Below, one piece after another: positions 27,131 to 36,407 of a stretch of DNA of 64,000 nucleotides. Source of the DNA: an uncultured cyanobacterium (GTDB lineage: Bacteria; Cyanobacteriota; Cyanobacteriia; Cyanobacteriales; Nostocaceae). How positions within the stretch are numbered: the stretch's first letter is position 1; every line of letters starts with the position of its first letter. The DNA lies in assembly GCA_903903925.1 (NCBI GenBank), contig CAIVAU010000037.1:1-64000 (forward strand). Reading direction: 5' to 3'. A program made the translations under genes and the position numbers. The notes beneath the pieces were generated by a model. The model did no database searches. It saw nothing but the letters and a program-made list of their open reading frames with translations, and was not told where the DNA came from.

Positions 27131-27556
27131 TCAAGGCTTAGCAGCAGTTATGATGCTTTTGTTAAGAGACTGTAACGCCACCAGGACTTTTTGCTTGTTT
27201 GGTGCAGAGGCTTTGAGTCCTCCTGTAATTTCATCAGAGTTATCTTCAATTGCCTTGTAGGCATGAGGAGATTTGACTTTTACTCCGTCCTCAACCTTTG
27301 ACCAGAAACTCTCAAATTTCCCAAATTCCTCTTTAGCTTTGGCAAAGTTTCCAGCTTCAACTGCCGTCTTGGTATGAGAAACAACACTTAGTAAACCCTT
27401 GAAGTCAGCTTTCCCAGTGGAAGTAGTCTTTGTTTCAGCAGCGGGGCTTGCTGTAGATGAGGGCTGGGTAGAAGATTTTTCAGCATTGTTGCATCCTACC
27501 AAAGCCAAAAGACTAATTGCAGTCATGATAAATATTTGATTAAGACGGAACATCAT
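27131..27556 (-). CDS. Putative lipoprotein, DUF4363-like
   Basis: The 141-residue protein has a short positive N-terminus, a hydrophobic core and a lipobox LALVGC (Cys about 22), so it should be lipid-anchored. A Ser/Thr/Ala-rich linker (about 27-48) leads to a helical domain (FKGLLSVVSHTKTAVEAGNFAKAKEEFGKFESFWSKVED) that resembles DUF4363 proteins. Function is not known. Two adjacent ATGs (27556 and 27553) are possible starts. The neighbouring protease gene is transcribed in the same direction. Confidence 0.75.
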   Translation of the reverse strand: MMFRLNQIFIMTAISLLALVGCNNAEKSSTQPSSTASPAAETKTTSTGKADFKGLLSVVSHTKTAVEAGNFAKAKEEFGKFESFWSKVEDGVKVKSPHAYKAIEDNSDEITGGLKASAPNKQKVLVALQSLNKSIITAAKP

Positions 27557-27655
27557 AAACTCCTCAACAGGACTAATTTTTATATACTACGATTAGGGGT
27601 TGAGTAGTGCTAGATTTTAAGAAATACGGGCATTGGGCAATCGGCAATCGGCTTT

Positions 27656-28981
27656 TCAAACATTCTCTAAGATGGCGATCGCCCGCGTGCATTGTGGATC
27701 GGACTGAGTACCAAATAACGTAGGGTTAGCCTCTAGCTGCTGCTGCTGGGTTTGTGTCAAGTCTATCCTCACATCAGGCGTAATCCCTTTGTGACCAATA
27801 TCCGTGCCCTTTGGTGTGAAGTAATGTTCTACTGTGACTGCTAACCCAGAACCATCAGAGAGGGAATGTACCGACTGGACTATGGCTTTGCCAAAGGTTT
27901 GACTTCCAACAACGACTGCTCTGTTGTTATCCTTGAGTGCAGCAGTAAGAATCTCACTGGCACTAGCCGAGTTGCCATCTACCAACACCACTAACGGCTG
28001 TTGAGTCAGTGCTGTCTGATCAGCTTTGGATACTTCCGTGTTTCCCATTCGGTCTACCTCACGGACAATCACACCATCATTCAGCCACATGCGAGCAATT
28101 GCTACACTTGAATCCACTAACCCGCCAGGATCGTCGCGCAAATCCAGCAGATATCCATCGACATGTTGGGCGTTGAGTGCTTGGATTGCCCGACGCATTT
28201 CATTTGGAGAGGTAGCACTAAACTCTGTTAAACGGATATAGCCAATGCGCTTTGAACCTGAGGACTTGAGAGTGTAGTTCACTGTTGGCAATTCTAGATT
28301 CGCACGGGTCAGCTTCAGTTGAAAGTTGCGGTGCAGAGGTCTTCCAATCAGTAGATTGATCGGTGTACCTACTTGTCCGTGAAGTAGTTTCGAGATATCT
28401 TCCCATCTCAAGCCTTGAGTGGATTTACCATCAATCACTAAAATCTCATCCCCAATCTTAATGCCAGCCTTGAAGGCGGGAGATTTCTCAAGTACATTCT
28501 CGACTATGATCTGCCCAGTATCTTCCTTCTTGTCGATCATAATCCCCACCCCAGAGGTTTCCCCGGCGGTTTCGTCTGTCAAGGTTTGGTATTCCTCCGG
28601 GTTCATAAACCGGGTGTAGGGATCTCCTAAACGTTTCAAAGCTTCCTGGATAGCGGTGTAAGCCTGTTCTCTAGAAGTGTAGTTTTTGCTTAACAAACTC
28701 TGTCTGGTTGCTTGCCAGTCAACATGATTGAATGTCCCATCTACATAATCGTGGTTCACAATTTGCCAGACTTCATCAACCAGGGCTTTTGGACTATTCT
28801 GTAACTCAGCACGGACTAAGCAACATCCGGTAATGTTAAATAGAGCTAAACTAGCAGTCGCAGCGATCGCTCCACTTAACAAAGCAAAAAAGCGCAATGA
28901 GCCTTGTTGTGAGGATTGAAGCATTAGAAGAAAGTGCCTTAGCGTTGTTGACTTAACATAAAATTGCCATTTTGGACTCAT
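27656..28981 (-). CDS. Carboxyl-terminal processing protease (S41)
   Basis: The 441-residue exported protease has a hydrophobic signal/anchor (about 28-55), a helical pre-domain (VDEVWQIVNHDYVDGTFNHVDW), a PDZ domain (about 140-225; GVGIMIDKKEDTG, KSPAFKAGIKIGDEILVIDGK) and an S41 protease core. The catalytic Ser is in DGNSASASEI (about 340), and Lys is in GSQTFGKAIVQ (about 365). Cyanobacterial CtpA processes the D1 precursor in the thylakoid lumen; paralogues CtpB/CtpC exist, and I cannot tell which this is. A later start near residue 20 (MLQSSQQG) would still leave a full signal. Confidence 0.92.
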   Translation of the reverse strand: MSPKWQFYVKSTTLRHFLLMLQSSQQGSLRFFALLSGAIAATASLALFNITGCCLVRAELQNSPKALVDEVWQIVNHDYVDGTFNHVDWQATRQSLLSKNYTSREQAYTAIQEALKRLGDPYTRFMNPEEYQTLTDETAGETSGVGIMIDKKEDTGQIIVENVLEKSPAFKAGIKIGDEILVIDGKSTQGLRWEDISKLLHGQVGTPINLLIGRPLHRNFQLKLTRANLELPTVNYTLKSSGSKRIGYIRLTEFSATSPNEMRRAIQALNAQHVDGYLLDLRDDPGGLVDSSVAIARMWLNDGVIVREVDRMGNTEVSKADQTALTQQPLVVLVDGNSASASEILTAALKDNNRAVVVGSQTFGKAIVQSVHSLSDGSGLAVTVEHYFTPKGTDIGHKGITPDVRIDLTQTQQQQLEANPTLFGTQSDPQCTRAIAILENV

Positions 28982-29569
28982 AGTGATGCATCAATAGCCC
29001 AATGACACTATCGTGCATCCTTATGCTTGCCAATATTCAAAGAAGCTATGTCAAGCATAGAAATTAGAGTCAAATGACACTATATGTCGCAAGTCATGAA
29101 TCTAGCTGTGATAAAAGTCACGATGATTTGTTAACGGTTGACTGTTAACAGTTAACGGTTAACTGCTTACTTGTTGCTTCACGCAGTTCGTCTATTCACA
29201 AATTTACTGTAAAGCTTTGATGAAAATACTGATTTTTAAGAGTTTCATAGTCTTACTTTAACCTTACACAAGTAGACTACTAAAAATGATACATACAAGT
29301 ATAAATACTGAACTCAGCATGAAAAATTATAAAGATAAAGGGATAAACGTTTGATTCTGTTAATAGTTGAATCAAACCCCTTGAGTTAAATAAGGCACTT
29401 CTACAGATGTGTATGCCTAGGACTCTAAGGCATACCAGTAAGTTTTGCGTCTTAATCTAATCTGACTTCCTAGGGTGGGCACTGCCCACCAATTACCCAA
29501 TTGGTAGGCAGTGCCCTTCCTAAGGGGTTCTCACGTTTACTTCAACTTCAATTCCACTAGGACAACTGA
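28982..29569. other. Intergenic region with palindromic repeats
   Basis: This 588-bp gap separates the divergent protease and phosphodiesterase genes. It holds a ttaacggttgactgttaac-type palindromic cluster (29130-29165), A+T-rich DNA that could include promoters (29200-29400), and a long hairpin at 29477-29516. I see no coding sequence. Confidence 0.6.
29477..29516. repeat. 18-bp stem hairpin
   Basis: GGGCACTGCCCACCAATT (29477-29494) pairs with AATTGGTAGGCAGTGCCC (29499-29516) across a 4-nt loop, with one mismatch. It has no T-tract and lies about 50 bp before the phosphodiesterase start, so it is a dispersed palindrome or leader element rather than a standard terminator. Confidence 0.8.
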
Positions 29570-31408
29570 ATGATCTTTAACCGTTCCAAACTGGCACTTG
29601 CCCTCACCATGCTTTGTGGTGCCTCTGCTTCTATGGCGATTCCTCACCGAAGCGCGATCGCCGGTGAAGCCCCTGGACAATACCAACATGTGTTAATTTT
29701 GTCTGTAGATGGCTTGCGTAGTGCAGATCTTCAAGACCCATCACTGCAACCCTACTTAACCAACATCAACAGCCTCCGTTCAGTGGGGGTAACTTACCCT
29801 AACGCCTTCACCACTAGCCCATCCGACTCTTTCCCAGGAACTCTATCTTACCTCACTGGTGCAGGGCCTGCGACCACTGGTGTTTACTACGATGATACCT
29901 ATGCTCGCGATTTGATTGCACCAATTGCAAATGGTGGTAATATCAATAGCCCCTTGGGAACTGAAGCAACCTACTTTGAATTGATGGATTATTCCATTCC
30001 TGCCGATCCCAGCAATCCTGATCCAACCAATGTCCTTTGGAGACTTGATGGTGGCGGTTATGAGAGCGGCGACCCAACCAAACCCTTTGTACAAGGGGAT
30101 TATGGCAAGGGAAGCATCGACAAAACTCGGTTGCCCCAAAATTGCTCTAGCGGCACCTGTAAGCCAGTTTATCCCTGGCAATATCTCAGCAACGGCATCA
30201 ATACGATTTTCAATGTGGCTCATAACGCTGGGCTATACACTGCCTTTTCTGATAAACACGCTGCTGCCTACAATATCGTTCAAGGACGCGGTGGTGACTC
30301 CATTAACGACTACTACTCCCCTGAGATCAATGCAAGTGTCATCTTCGATCAAAACGGCAAGTTGACAGATGCTATTACCTTTGACGCAAATGGCAAGCCG
30401 ATCATTGATCCAAACGCTCATGTCGTCACAGATAATACAACCTATACCAAGGCTTACGACGACTTGAAAGTTCAAGCCATTCTCAATGAAATTAATGGGC
30501 GGAACTCTTTAGGAACCCAGTATGCACCTGTTCCTAACGTTTTTGCAATGAACTTTCAGGCTGTGAGCGTTGGTGAAAAAGCACTGAATGGTGGCATTAA
30601 CAACAGCGGTAATCCGGCTAACAATCCGAAGGCGACCGGGGCTACTCCCACCACTGGTCCGTCTAGCGTTTTGACCGATGCTGTGCAACATACTGACGAG
30701 AGTATCGGTAAAATTCTGACAGCAATTCGCAGTAATCCACTTCTAGCGAAAAATACCCTGGTGGTTCTGGTTGCTAAGCATGGTCAAGACCCCCGTGATG
30801 GTGTCGGCAATCTGCTTCACGATAACCTGATCCCGGATGCGATCGACTACCACCTGGGAGATCCCAATGCTGTGAGTCAAGCTACTCAGGATGATGTCTC
30901 TTTGATTTGGCTCAAAGATCAAAGTAAGATTAGCGATGTCACTCAATATCTGCGCAGTTTGAGAAAGCTCCCTCTGTGTACAGGTACTTCATCAGGCTCT
31001 ACAACTTCAGCACCTACCTGTAATCCTGGCATTAACAACGTTTACTCTGGGGCTAAAGCCCATCAGCTTGGTCTGGCCCCCAGCCCCAACCCAGACAACC
31101 GCACTCCTGATGTGTTTGTCCAGACTCTGCCTGGCTACATCTTTGTTGGTAATCCTTCAAATGGTAAGAAGATTGCTGAACACGGTGCTTTGTTTACTGC
31201 GGATGCAACCAACATCGCTCTAGTGATCGGTGGTGATGGTTTACCTTCTAAGGTTAAGGGCACAACGGTAAATGATGGTGTTCGGACAACTCAAATTGCT
31301 GCAACTGTTTTGAATGCTCTGGGTCTTAATCCCAATCTCTTAGCAGGTGTACGGATTGAAGGAACTAAGGCACTACCTGGAACTGGAATCCCAGCAACTT
31401 CTAAATAG
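29570..31408 (+). CDS. Secreted alkaline-phosphatase-superfamily phosphodiesterase
   Basis: The 612-residue protein has a signal peptide (about 1-32, KLALALTMLCGASASMA) and a nucleotide pyrophosphatase/phosphodiesterase-like fold: metal-binding HVLILSVDGLRSADL (about 40-55), a probable nucleophile region TTSPSDSFPGTLSYLTG (about 82-98), and later metal-site regions FSDKHAAAY and LVVLVAKHGQDPRDG. It probably releases phosphate from organic esters outside the plasma membrane. An insertion with four cysteines (QNCSSGTC, PLCTG, PTC) could be disulphide-bonded. The substrate is unknown. The A+T-rich upstream region could carry phosphate-responsive control, but I could not identify a Pho box. Confidence 0.88.
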   Translation: MIFNRSKLALALTMLCGASASMAIPHRSAIAGEAPGQYQHVLILSVDGLRSADLQDPSLQPYLTNINSLRSVGVTYPNAFTTSPSDSFPGTLSYLTGAGPATTGVYYDDTYARDLIAPIANGGNINSPLGTEATYFELMDYSIPADPSNPDPTNVLWRLDGGGYESGDPTKPFVQGDYGKGSIDKTRLPQNCSSGTCKPVYPWQYLSNGINTIFNVAHNAGLYTAFSDKHAAAYNIVQGRGGDSINDYYSPEINASVIFDQNGKLTDAITFDANGKPIIDPNAHVVTDNTTYTKAYDDLKVQAILNEINGRNSLGTQYAPVPNVFAMNFQAVSVGEKALNGGINNSGNPANNPKATGATPTTGPSSVLTDAVQHTDESIGKILTAIRSNPLLAKNTLVVLVAKHGQDPRDGVGNLLHDNLIPDAIDYHLGDPNAVSQATQDDVSLIWLKDQSKISDVTQYLRSLRKLPLCTGTSSGSTTSAPTCNPGINNVYSGAKAHQLGLAPSPNPDNRTPDVFVQTLPGYIFVGNPSNGKKIAEHGALFTADATNIALVIGGDGLPSKVKGTTVNDGVRTTQIAATVLNALGLNPNLLAGVRIEGTKALPGTGIPATSK

Positions 31409-31500
31409 TGCACAAATTCTGAATTTTTAGTGATTATATCATGTTCGGATGAACATTACACATAGTCGTGAAAATTAATTAGGGCTTGCTGAAATCCTTG

Positions 31501-31528
31501 GTAGGGGCGTATTGCAATACGCCCCTAC
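31501..31528. repeat. 28-bp perfect palindrome, copy 1
   Basis: The half-site GTAGGGGCGTATTG is followed at once by its exact reverse complement. A second copy with one change is at 58962-58989. Both are in intergenic space near gene ends. Confidence 0.9.
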
Positions 31529-31554
31529 ATGATTTCTGGAGATGTCTATTGATA

Positions 31555-31607
31555 ATTCGTTTGTAGTTTGCGCTTTAGCGAAGACAGCGCAAAACTACAA
31601 ACGAATT
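31555..31607. terminator. Long hairpin after the phosphodiesterase gene
   Basis: AATTCGTTTGTAGTTTGCGCT (with one base bulged) pairs with AGCGCAAAACTACAAACGAATT across a loop of about 11 nt. A terminator role is possible, but no clean T-run follows; a dispersed repeat is the alternative. Confidence 0.45.
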
Positions 31608-31680
31608 ATTTTATGAACTCAAAGTAGAGTAGTAGAGACGCGATTCTGAAGCGTCTTGCCAAAACAACCAACCAACAAAA

Positions 31681-32598
31681 ATGCATCAAACTTCCGGTCG
31701 CTGGCGTTTCGGGTTAGGATTGTCACTATTGACCGTTGTTTTATGGGGAATTCTACCTATTGCTCTGGTGGTGACCTTACAAGCACTTGATGTCTATACC
31801 GTCATTTGGTTTCGCTTTTTGGTGTCTTTTGGGTTGCTTGCTGTTTATTTAGGAGTACGGGGGAAATTACCGACGCAGGAACAACTACGTTCTGTTTCTT
31901 GGAAGTTGTTAGCGATCGCAACGATATTCTTAGCAGGTAATTATATTCTTTTCACGCAAGGTTTAGTATTGACCGCACCCGCTAACGCTGAGGTTATTAT
32001 TCAGTTATCTCCCTTGCTGATGAGTTTGGGTGCTTTGGTTCTGTTTCAAGAACGTTATCGGTTGCGTCAGTGGATTGGTGTTGGCGTGCTGACTTTGGGT
32101 TTCGCGTTGTTTTTCCATGAACAACTATCAAATTTAATGACAGTACAGGGTAAATATCTTCTCGGCTGTGGTTTAACCGTCTTAGGCGCAGTAAGTTGGG
32201 CTGTGTATGCTTTGGCACAAAAGCAGTTGTTACAGTCTTTATCGTCTTCTTCCATCATGCTCATGATTTATGGAGGTTGTGCATTATTATTCACTCCTTT
32301 TGCTACAGCAGAAGCTATCTTTACACTCAATTTTTTCCACTCAGGAATGTTAATTTTTTGTGGTTTAAATACTCTAATTGCTTATGGTGCTTTCGCCGAA
32401 TCTTTGGAACATTGGGAAGCCTCGCGTGTGGGTGCAATATTGGCTTTAGCCCCCTTAATTACTTTAATGGCAGTTGGTATTGTATCAATTGTAGCACCTG
32501 ATCTCATCACACCAGAACGTTTTACCTTAATAGGAATCGTGGGGGCATTTTTAGTTGTGTCTGGGTCGATGGCGATCGCCTTGGGGAAAAACCGTTAA
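31681..32598 (+). CDS. EamA/DMT-family transporter
   Basis: The 305-residue protein has ten hydrophobic helices arranged as two EamA repeats (about 10-138 and 158-300), with the first repeat's [31 protein letters not shown] and the second's [23 protein letters not shown] typical of the drug/metabolite transporter superfamily. These move small metabolites, often amino acids or nucleotide precursors, across the plasma membrane; the substrate is not predictable. truB starts 28 nt downstream on the same strand, so the two are probably co-transcribed. Confidence 0.9.
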   Translation: MHQTSGRWRFGLGLSLLTVVLWGILPIALVVTLQALDVYTVIWFRFLVSFGLLAVYLGVRGKLPTQEQLRSVSWKLLAIATIFLAGNYILFTQGLVLTAPANAEVIIQLSPLLMSLGALVLFQERYRLRQWIGVGVLTLGFALFFHEQLSNLMTVQGKYLLGCGLTVLGAVSWAVYALAQKQLLQSLSSSSIMLMIYGGCALLFTPFATAEAIFTLNFFHSGMLIFCGLNTLIAYGAFAESLEHWEASRVGAILALAPLITLMAVGIVSIVAPDLITPERFTLIGIVGAFLVVSGSMAIALGKNR

Positions 32599-32626
32599 AG
32601 TTAATAGTGACATCCAACAGCCAACA

Positions 32627-33517
32627 ATGACACAAGGCTTCCTGAATCTCAACAAACCATTTGACTGGACTTCCCACGATTGTGTAGCGCGGGTACGGAA
32701 ATTACTGCGCCTTAAGCGGGTGGGACACGCTGGTACTTTAGATCCAGCAGCAACTGGAGTGTTACCAATGGCACTCGGTAAAGCCACAAGATTATTGCAG
32801 TATCTTCCAGGGAAAAAAGCTTATAAAGCAACAATTCGTCTGGGTGTGCAGACGACAACTGATGATTTGCAAGGTGAAGTGATGACTTCTCAGCCTTGTA
32901 CTGGGTTAAGTTTAGCTACAGTCAAAACAGCGCTGCAACAATTCAAAGGCAAAATCACCCAAATTCCACCAAATTATAGCGCTATTCAAGTTCAGGGGAA
33001 ACGCCTGTACGATTTGGCACGAAAAGGAGAAAAGGTTGAAGCCCCGTCAAGGATAATAGAAGTTTTCCAAATTGAAATTTTGGATTGGCGAGAAGGAGAG
33101 TTTCCCGAATTGGATGTGGCGATCGCCTGTGGTGCGGGTACATATATTCGGGCGATCGCCCGCGACTTAGGTACTGTCTTGGAAACTGGTGGTACCCTCG
33201 CCGGATTGACACGCACTGAAAGTAGTGGATTCCACTTAACAGATAGTCTGACCTTGAGTGATCTCGAAGCACAACTGCAAACTGGAGAGTTTCAACCTCT
33301 GATTCCCGATGCACCATTACAGCATCTTGCACAGATTACTTTACCAGCAGATGCTGCTCAAAAATGGTGTCAGGGTCAGCGGCTTCCCCTAAATGTTGAT
33401 ATTTCTGACACATTGCTTGTTTACCATGAGGATGGACGCTTCGTGGGAATTGGTAAGGTGATAAACTTAGACAGCGGAGTCATGCTAACTCCAGAAATGG
33501 TCTTTGAGCCAATTTGA
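32627..33517 (+). CDS. truB: tRNA pseudouridine(55) synthase TruB
   Basis: The 296-residue enzyme makes pseudouridine 55 in the T-loop of tRNAs. The catalytic aspartate lies in [14 protein letters not shown] (Asp39); [10 protein letters not shown] and the substrate-loop [22 protein letters not shown] follow, then [12 protein letters not shown] and a C-terminal PUA-like part. The frame is open from 32555, but the ATG at 32627 is preferred because [18 protein letters not shown] is the family N-terminus and the upstream codons overlap the transporter. Confidence 0.95.
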   Translation: MTQGFLNLNKPFDWTSHDCVARVRKLLRLKRVGHAGTLDPAATGVLPMALGKATRLLQYLPGKKAYKATIRLGVQTTTDDLQGEVMTSQPCTGLSLATVKTALQQFKGKITQIPPNYSAIQVQGKRLYDLARKGEKVEAPSRIIEVFQIEILDWREGEFPELDVAIACGAGTYIRAIARDLGTVLETGGTLAGLTRTESSGFHLTDSLTLSDLEAQLQTGEFQPLIPDAPLQHLAQITLPADAAQKWCQGQRLPLNVDISDTLLVYHEDGRFVGIGKVINLDSGVMLTPEMVFEPI

Positions 33518-33689
33518 ATGAAAATTACAAAGGAAGGGAGCTCTTAGCAGGGAATAAAGAAACCAGATTTCACTCCTGACTCTTGAAACAAAGTTAGCTA
33601 ATGCGCGTCCAGATTATAGAACTACTCATCGTAGTCCTTGACTGTTAACTAAACCGGTATATTTGAAAAAATACGGCAGATAATATCCA

Positions 33690-34499
33690 ATGTCTCAAAA
33701 AGTTAAAGATCCTATCCTTAATTATTATCGCAAGATTACAAAGTCAGACTACTTGCACTACGGTTATTGGAATTTAGAAGACGAATTAAAGGTAGAAAAT
33801 CTACATCGAGCACAAGAAAGGTACATCAAACATCTGATTTCATTAATTCCACAAGGCGTTGAGACAGTTTTAGATGTTGGATGTGGAACTGGTGGAAATG
33901 CACTACTCCTACAAGAAAAGGGTTTTCATGTGGAAGCTTTGTCTCCTGATATAGCTCAAGCGGAAGCATTTAAAGGTAAAGGAGAAATTCCATTTTATTT
34001 AACTAAGTTCGAGGATTTTGAGACCGATAAGAGATATGACCTGATTTTAATGAGTGAGAGTAATCAGTACATTCCCATGAGAGAGGGATTTAAAAAATGT
34101 CGAAACCTATTAAATAACAAAGGAAGTTTGCTAGTTTCAGACTATTTTTTGAGAGATAATTTTGATCGGGATCATGTCCTCGCAATTTGCACTCACGAAA
34201 AACAAGAGTATCAAAAAACAGCCGAAGAATTTGGCTTTGAGATCATTAAATCAGAGGATATAACATCAAGAGTAACACCCACTTTAGATCTAGCAAGATT
34301 GAAATATGATGAATATGTTCAACCCACTTTAGAACTCTTCGATGACCTTTTAATAGGTTGGGCACCAATTCCATACAAAATTGTAAAATTCCTGGCTAGA
34401 AAGCCATTGAAAACCTTAGAAATGCAACTGCAACTCATAGATAGTCACCAGTTTTTGCAACAGCGACAGTACATGATTTATTTGTTTGAATTGGTCTAA
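33690..34499 (+). CDS. Class I SAM-dependent methyltransferase
   Basis: The 269-residue protein has the SAM-binding motif I VLDVGCGTGGNALLL (about 60-74), an acidic motif II region (VEALSPDIAQAEAF) and motif III (LLNNKGSLLVSDYF). The N-terminal YYRKITKSDYLHYGYWN resembles lipid, natural-product or quinone methyltransferases acting on small molecules. The C-terminus (about 210-269) is helical with no membrane span. It stands alone, so the substrate cannot be inferred. An 18-bp hairpin follows 8 nt after the stop. Confidence 0.88.
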   Translation: MSQKVKDPILNYYRKITKSDYLHYGYWNLEDELKVENLHRAQERYIKHLISLIPQGVETVLDVGCGTGGNALLLQEKGFHVEALSPDIAQAEAFKGKGEIPFYLTKFEDFETDKRYDLILMSESNQYIPMREGFKKCRNLLNNKGSLLVSDYFLRDNFDRDHVLAICTHEKQEYQKTAEEFGFEIIKSEDITSRVTPTLDLARLKYDEYVQPTLELFDDLLIGWAPIPYKIVKFLARKPLKTLEMQLQLIDSHQFLQQRQYMIYLFELV

Positions 34500-34506
34500 C
34501 GCCAAA

Positions 34507-34551
34507 TTGAACAACCCTGTCTTGAGGCTGAGCCAAGACAGGGTTGTTCAA
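34507..34551 (+). terminator. Probable terminator hairpin after the methyltransferase
   Basis: TTGAACAACCCTGTCTTG and CAAGACAGGGTTGTTCAA form a perfect 18-bp stem with a 9-nt loop, 8 nt after the stop codon. There is no T-tract, which is common in cyanobacteria; it could instead be a dispersed palindrome. Confidence 0.6.
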
Positions 34552-34702
34552 TGATATGCTGGATCATGAAAATAAAGAAAATAACACCAGGGTTGTCTTA
34601 ATTGGTTGATTTTAAAGCTGCCGAAAGACTTTTCGATTTACCACAACTGCAAGAGCGACAAAGCTTTGTATCAATGTTCGGTTTTTTGAAGGGTAAAAAC
34701 AG

Positions 34703-36376
34703 GTGAGGCGGGAGCAGTGGCTATTGCTATTGTTGTGGTTTGTGATTGGTACTGGCTTGCGCTTAACTCAGCTAGATGCAAAGCCCCCTTGGACTGATGA
34801 ATTTTCCACTATCGTTTTTAGCCTTGGCAATAGTTTTCGCAATGTACCGTTAGATCGGGCGATATCCCTTGATGTCCTCTTGCAACCAATGCAACCCAAC
34901 CCGGATGCGAGAATTGCCGATGTGCTTCAGAATTTGTTCCAGGAGACGAATCATCCACCGCTCTATTTTGTGTTAGCGCACTGGTGGATGCGGATTTTTT
35001 CACCTAGCGTTGGAGGTTTAGCTTCTGTATGGGCGGCGCGATCGCTTAGCGTTATTTTTGGTGCTTTGTCCATACCAGCTCTCTATGGGTTGAGCTGGCT
35101 TGCCTTTCGCTCTCAGTTGGTGAGCCAGTTAACTGCTGCTATCATGGCGGTTTCTCCTTACGGCATCTTTATCGCTCAAGAAGCGCGTCATTACACTTTG
35201 GCAATTTTGTGGGTGATTGCTTCCTTGAGTTGTCTGGTAATTGCCACAAGACACATCCAACACCGGACATTTATCCCTATCTGGATCGTAGTGATCTGGA
35301 TAGCTATTAATTTTAACGGTATTTCTACTCATTATTTTTTTGCTCTCACCCTCGCCACTGAAGCTTTGTGGCTGATTGTCTTTGGTTGGGTTGAGTGGAC
35401 AAGGAGACCAGGGAGATCTGGGGGAGCTAAATGGCAAATCTCCGTTGTTGGCATTGGCACAATAGCAGGGTGTTTAGTCTGGCTACCACTGTTTTTACAG
35501 GCAAATCGTGGAGGTGAGTTAATCAAGTGGATTCAAAGTGGCGATCGCACGTTGTTGGAGTGGATCAGCCCTTTGTTTCAAGCTTTGGCTACATGGATTA
35601 GTATGCTGTATTTGTTGCCAGTGTCATCGGACTCGCTTTTTGTGGTCATAATCTCTGGGTTGGCAATGCTCTTGTTCTTTATTTGGTTACTACCAATTCT
35701 AAAGCGAGGTGTTCTGACCCTGGTCAAGCAACCAATGACGAGTTTAATGACCCAGATGTTTATTGTGTTAGTGATAGGAGGGATCGCCCTATTCTTTTTC
35801 TTTACATATGTTCTTGGTATAGACCTGACACGGGGTGCGCGATACTACTTCGTTTACTTCCCATCGATCATAGTTTTACTTGGGTCAAGTCTTGCAGTCT
35901 GTTGGAAAACTCCCACAATTAAGCAAAATTTTTTCTCCTCATCTGGGAAAACATCTGTTGCCATAATTTTGTCCATGGGATTCATCAGCGGACTGATAGT
36001 TGTCTACAATTTGGGTTACCCAAAATACTACCGCCCTGACCTTTTAGTCCCACTGATGCAAAAGGTATCTCAGTCACCGATGCTTGTTGCCACAACCCAC
36101 AAAACCCATGTTCAAACTGGGGAAATGATGGGCTTAGCTAGGGTGTTCAAACTCTCAGGTTCACCGACAAAGCCTCTATTTCTTCTTGCCCATCAAGACC
36201 AAAACCCTGAGACTTCGACAGTTGTCCTGAAAAACACTTTGGCACAGTTACCACGACCTTTGGACTTGTGGCTGGTGAACTTTCATGCACCAGTGCAACT
36301 CGAAAGTTGTGTTGCTGACAGTCAGTCTTTTCCTCTGGTGAACGGCTACAATTACGAGATTTACCGTTGTCAATAA
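34703..36376 (+). CDS. GT-C glycosyltransferase, family 39-like
   Basis: The 557-residue polytopic protein starts with GTG at 34703. The first membrane helix (about 5-20) is followed by KPPWTDEFSTIVFSLG, with the Asp-Glu pair expected in the first outer loop of GT-C enzymes, and TNHPPLYFVLAHWW farther on. About eleven helices run to about 430, then a soluble tail. It probably transfers a sugar from a polyprenyl phosphate to an unknown acceptor at the plasma membrane. It is convergent with a second GT-C gene 31 bp away. A short open frame (34602-34706) overlaps its GTG; I do not count it as a gene. Confidence 0.85.
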   Translation: MRREQWLLLLLWFVIGTGLRLTQLDAKPPWTDEFSTIVFSLGNSFRNVPLDRAISLDVLLQPMQPNPDARIADVLQNLFQETNHPPLYFVLAHWWMRIFSPSVGGLASVWAARSLSVIFGALSIPALYGLSWLAFRSQLVSQLTAAIMAVSPYGIFIAQEARHYTLAILWVIASLSCLVIATRHIQHRTFIPIWIVVIWIAINFNGISTHYFFALTLATEALWLIVFGWVEWTRRPGRSGGAKWQISVVGIGTIAGCLVWLPLFLQANRGGELIKWIQSGDRTLLEWISPLFQALATWISMLYLLPVSSDSLFVVIISGLAMLLFFIWLLPILKRGVLTLVKQPMTSLMTQMFIVLVIGGIALFFFFTYVLGIDLTRGARYYFVYFPSIIVLLGSSLAVCWKTPTIKQNFFSSSGKTSVAIILSMGFISGLIVVYNLGYPKYYRPDLLVPLMQKVSQSPMLVATTHKTHVQTGEMMGLARVFKLSGSPTKPLFLLAHQDQNPETSTVVLKNTLAQLPRPLDLWLVNFHAPVQLESCVADSQSFPLVNGYNYEIYRCQ

Positions 36377-36407
36377 TGTCTTTCTGACTCAAAACTTCTT
36401 GCTTGGT

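Noticed and set aside
34602-34706. 34-codon frame (VDFKAAERLFDLPQLQE) overlapping the GT-C GTG start
   Set aside because: The only start is a TTG straight after a stop, there is no recognisable family, and it is too short to support; it could be the end of a lost gene.
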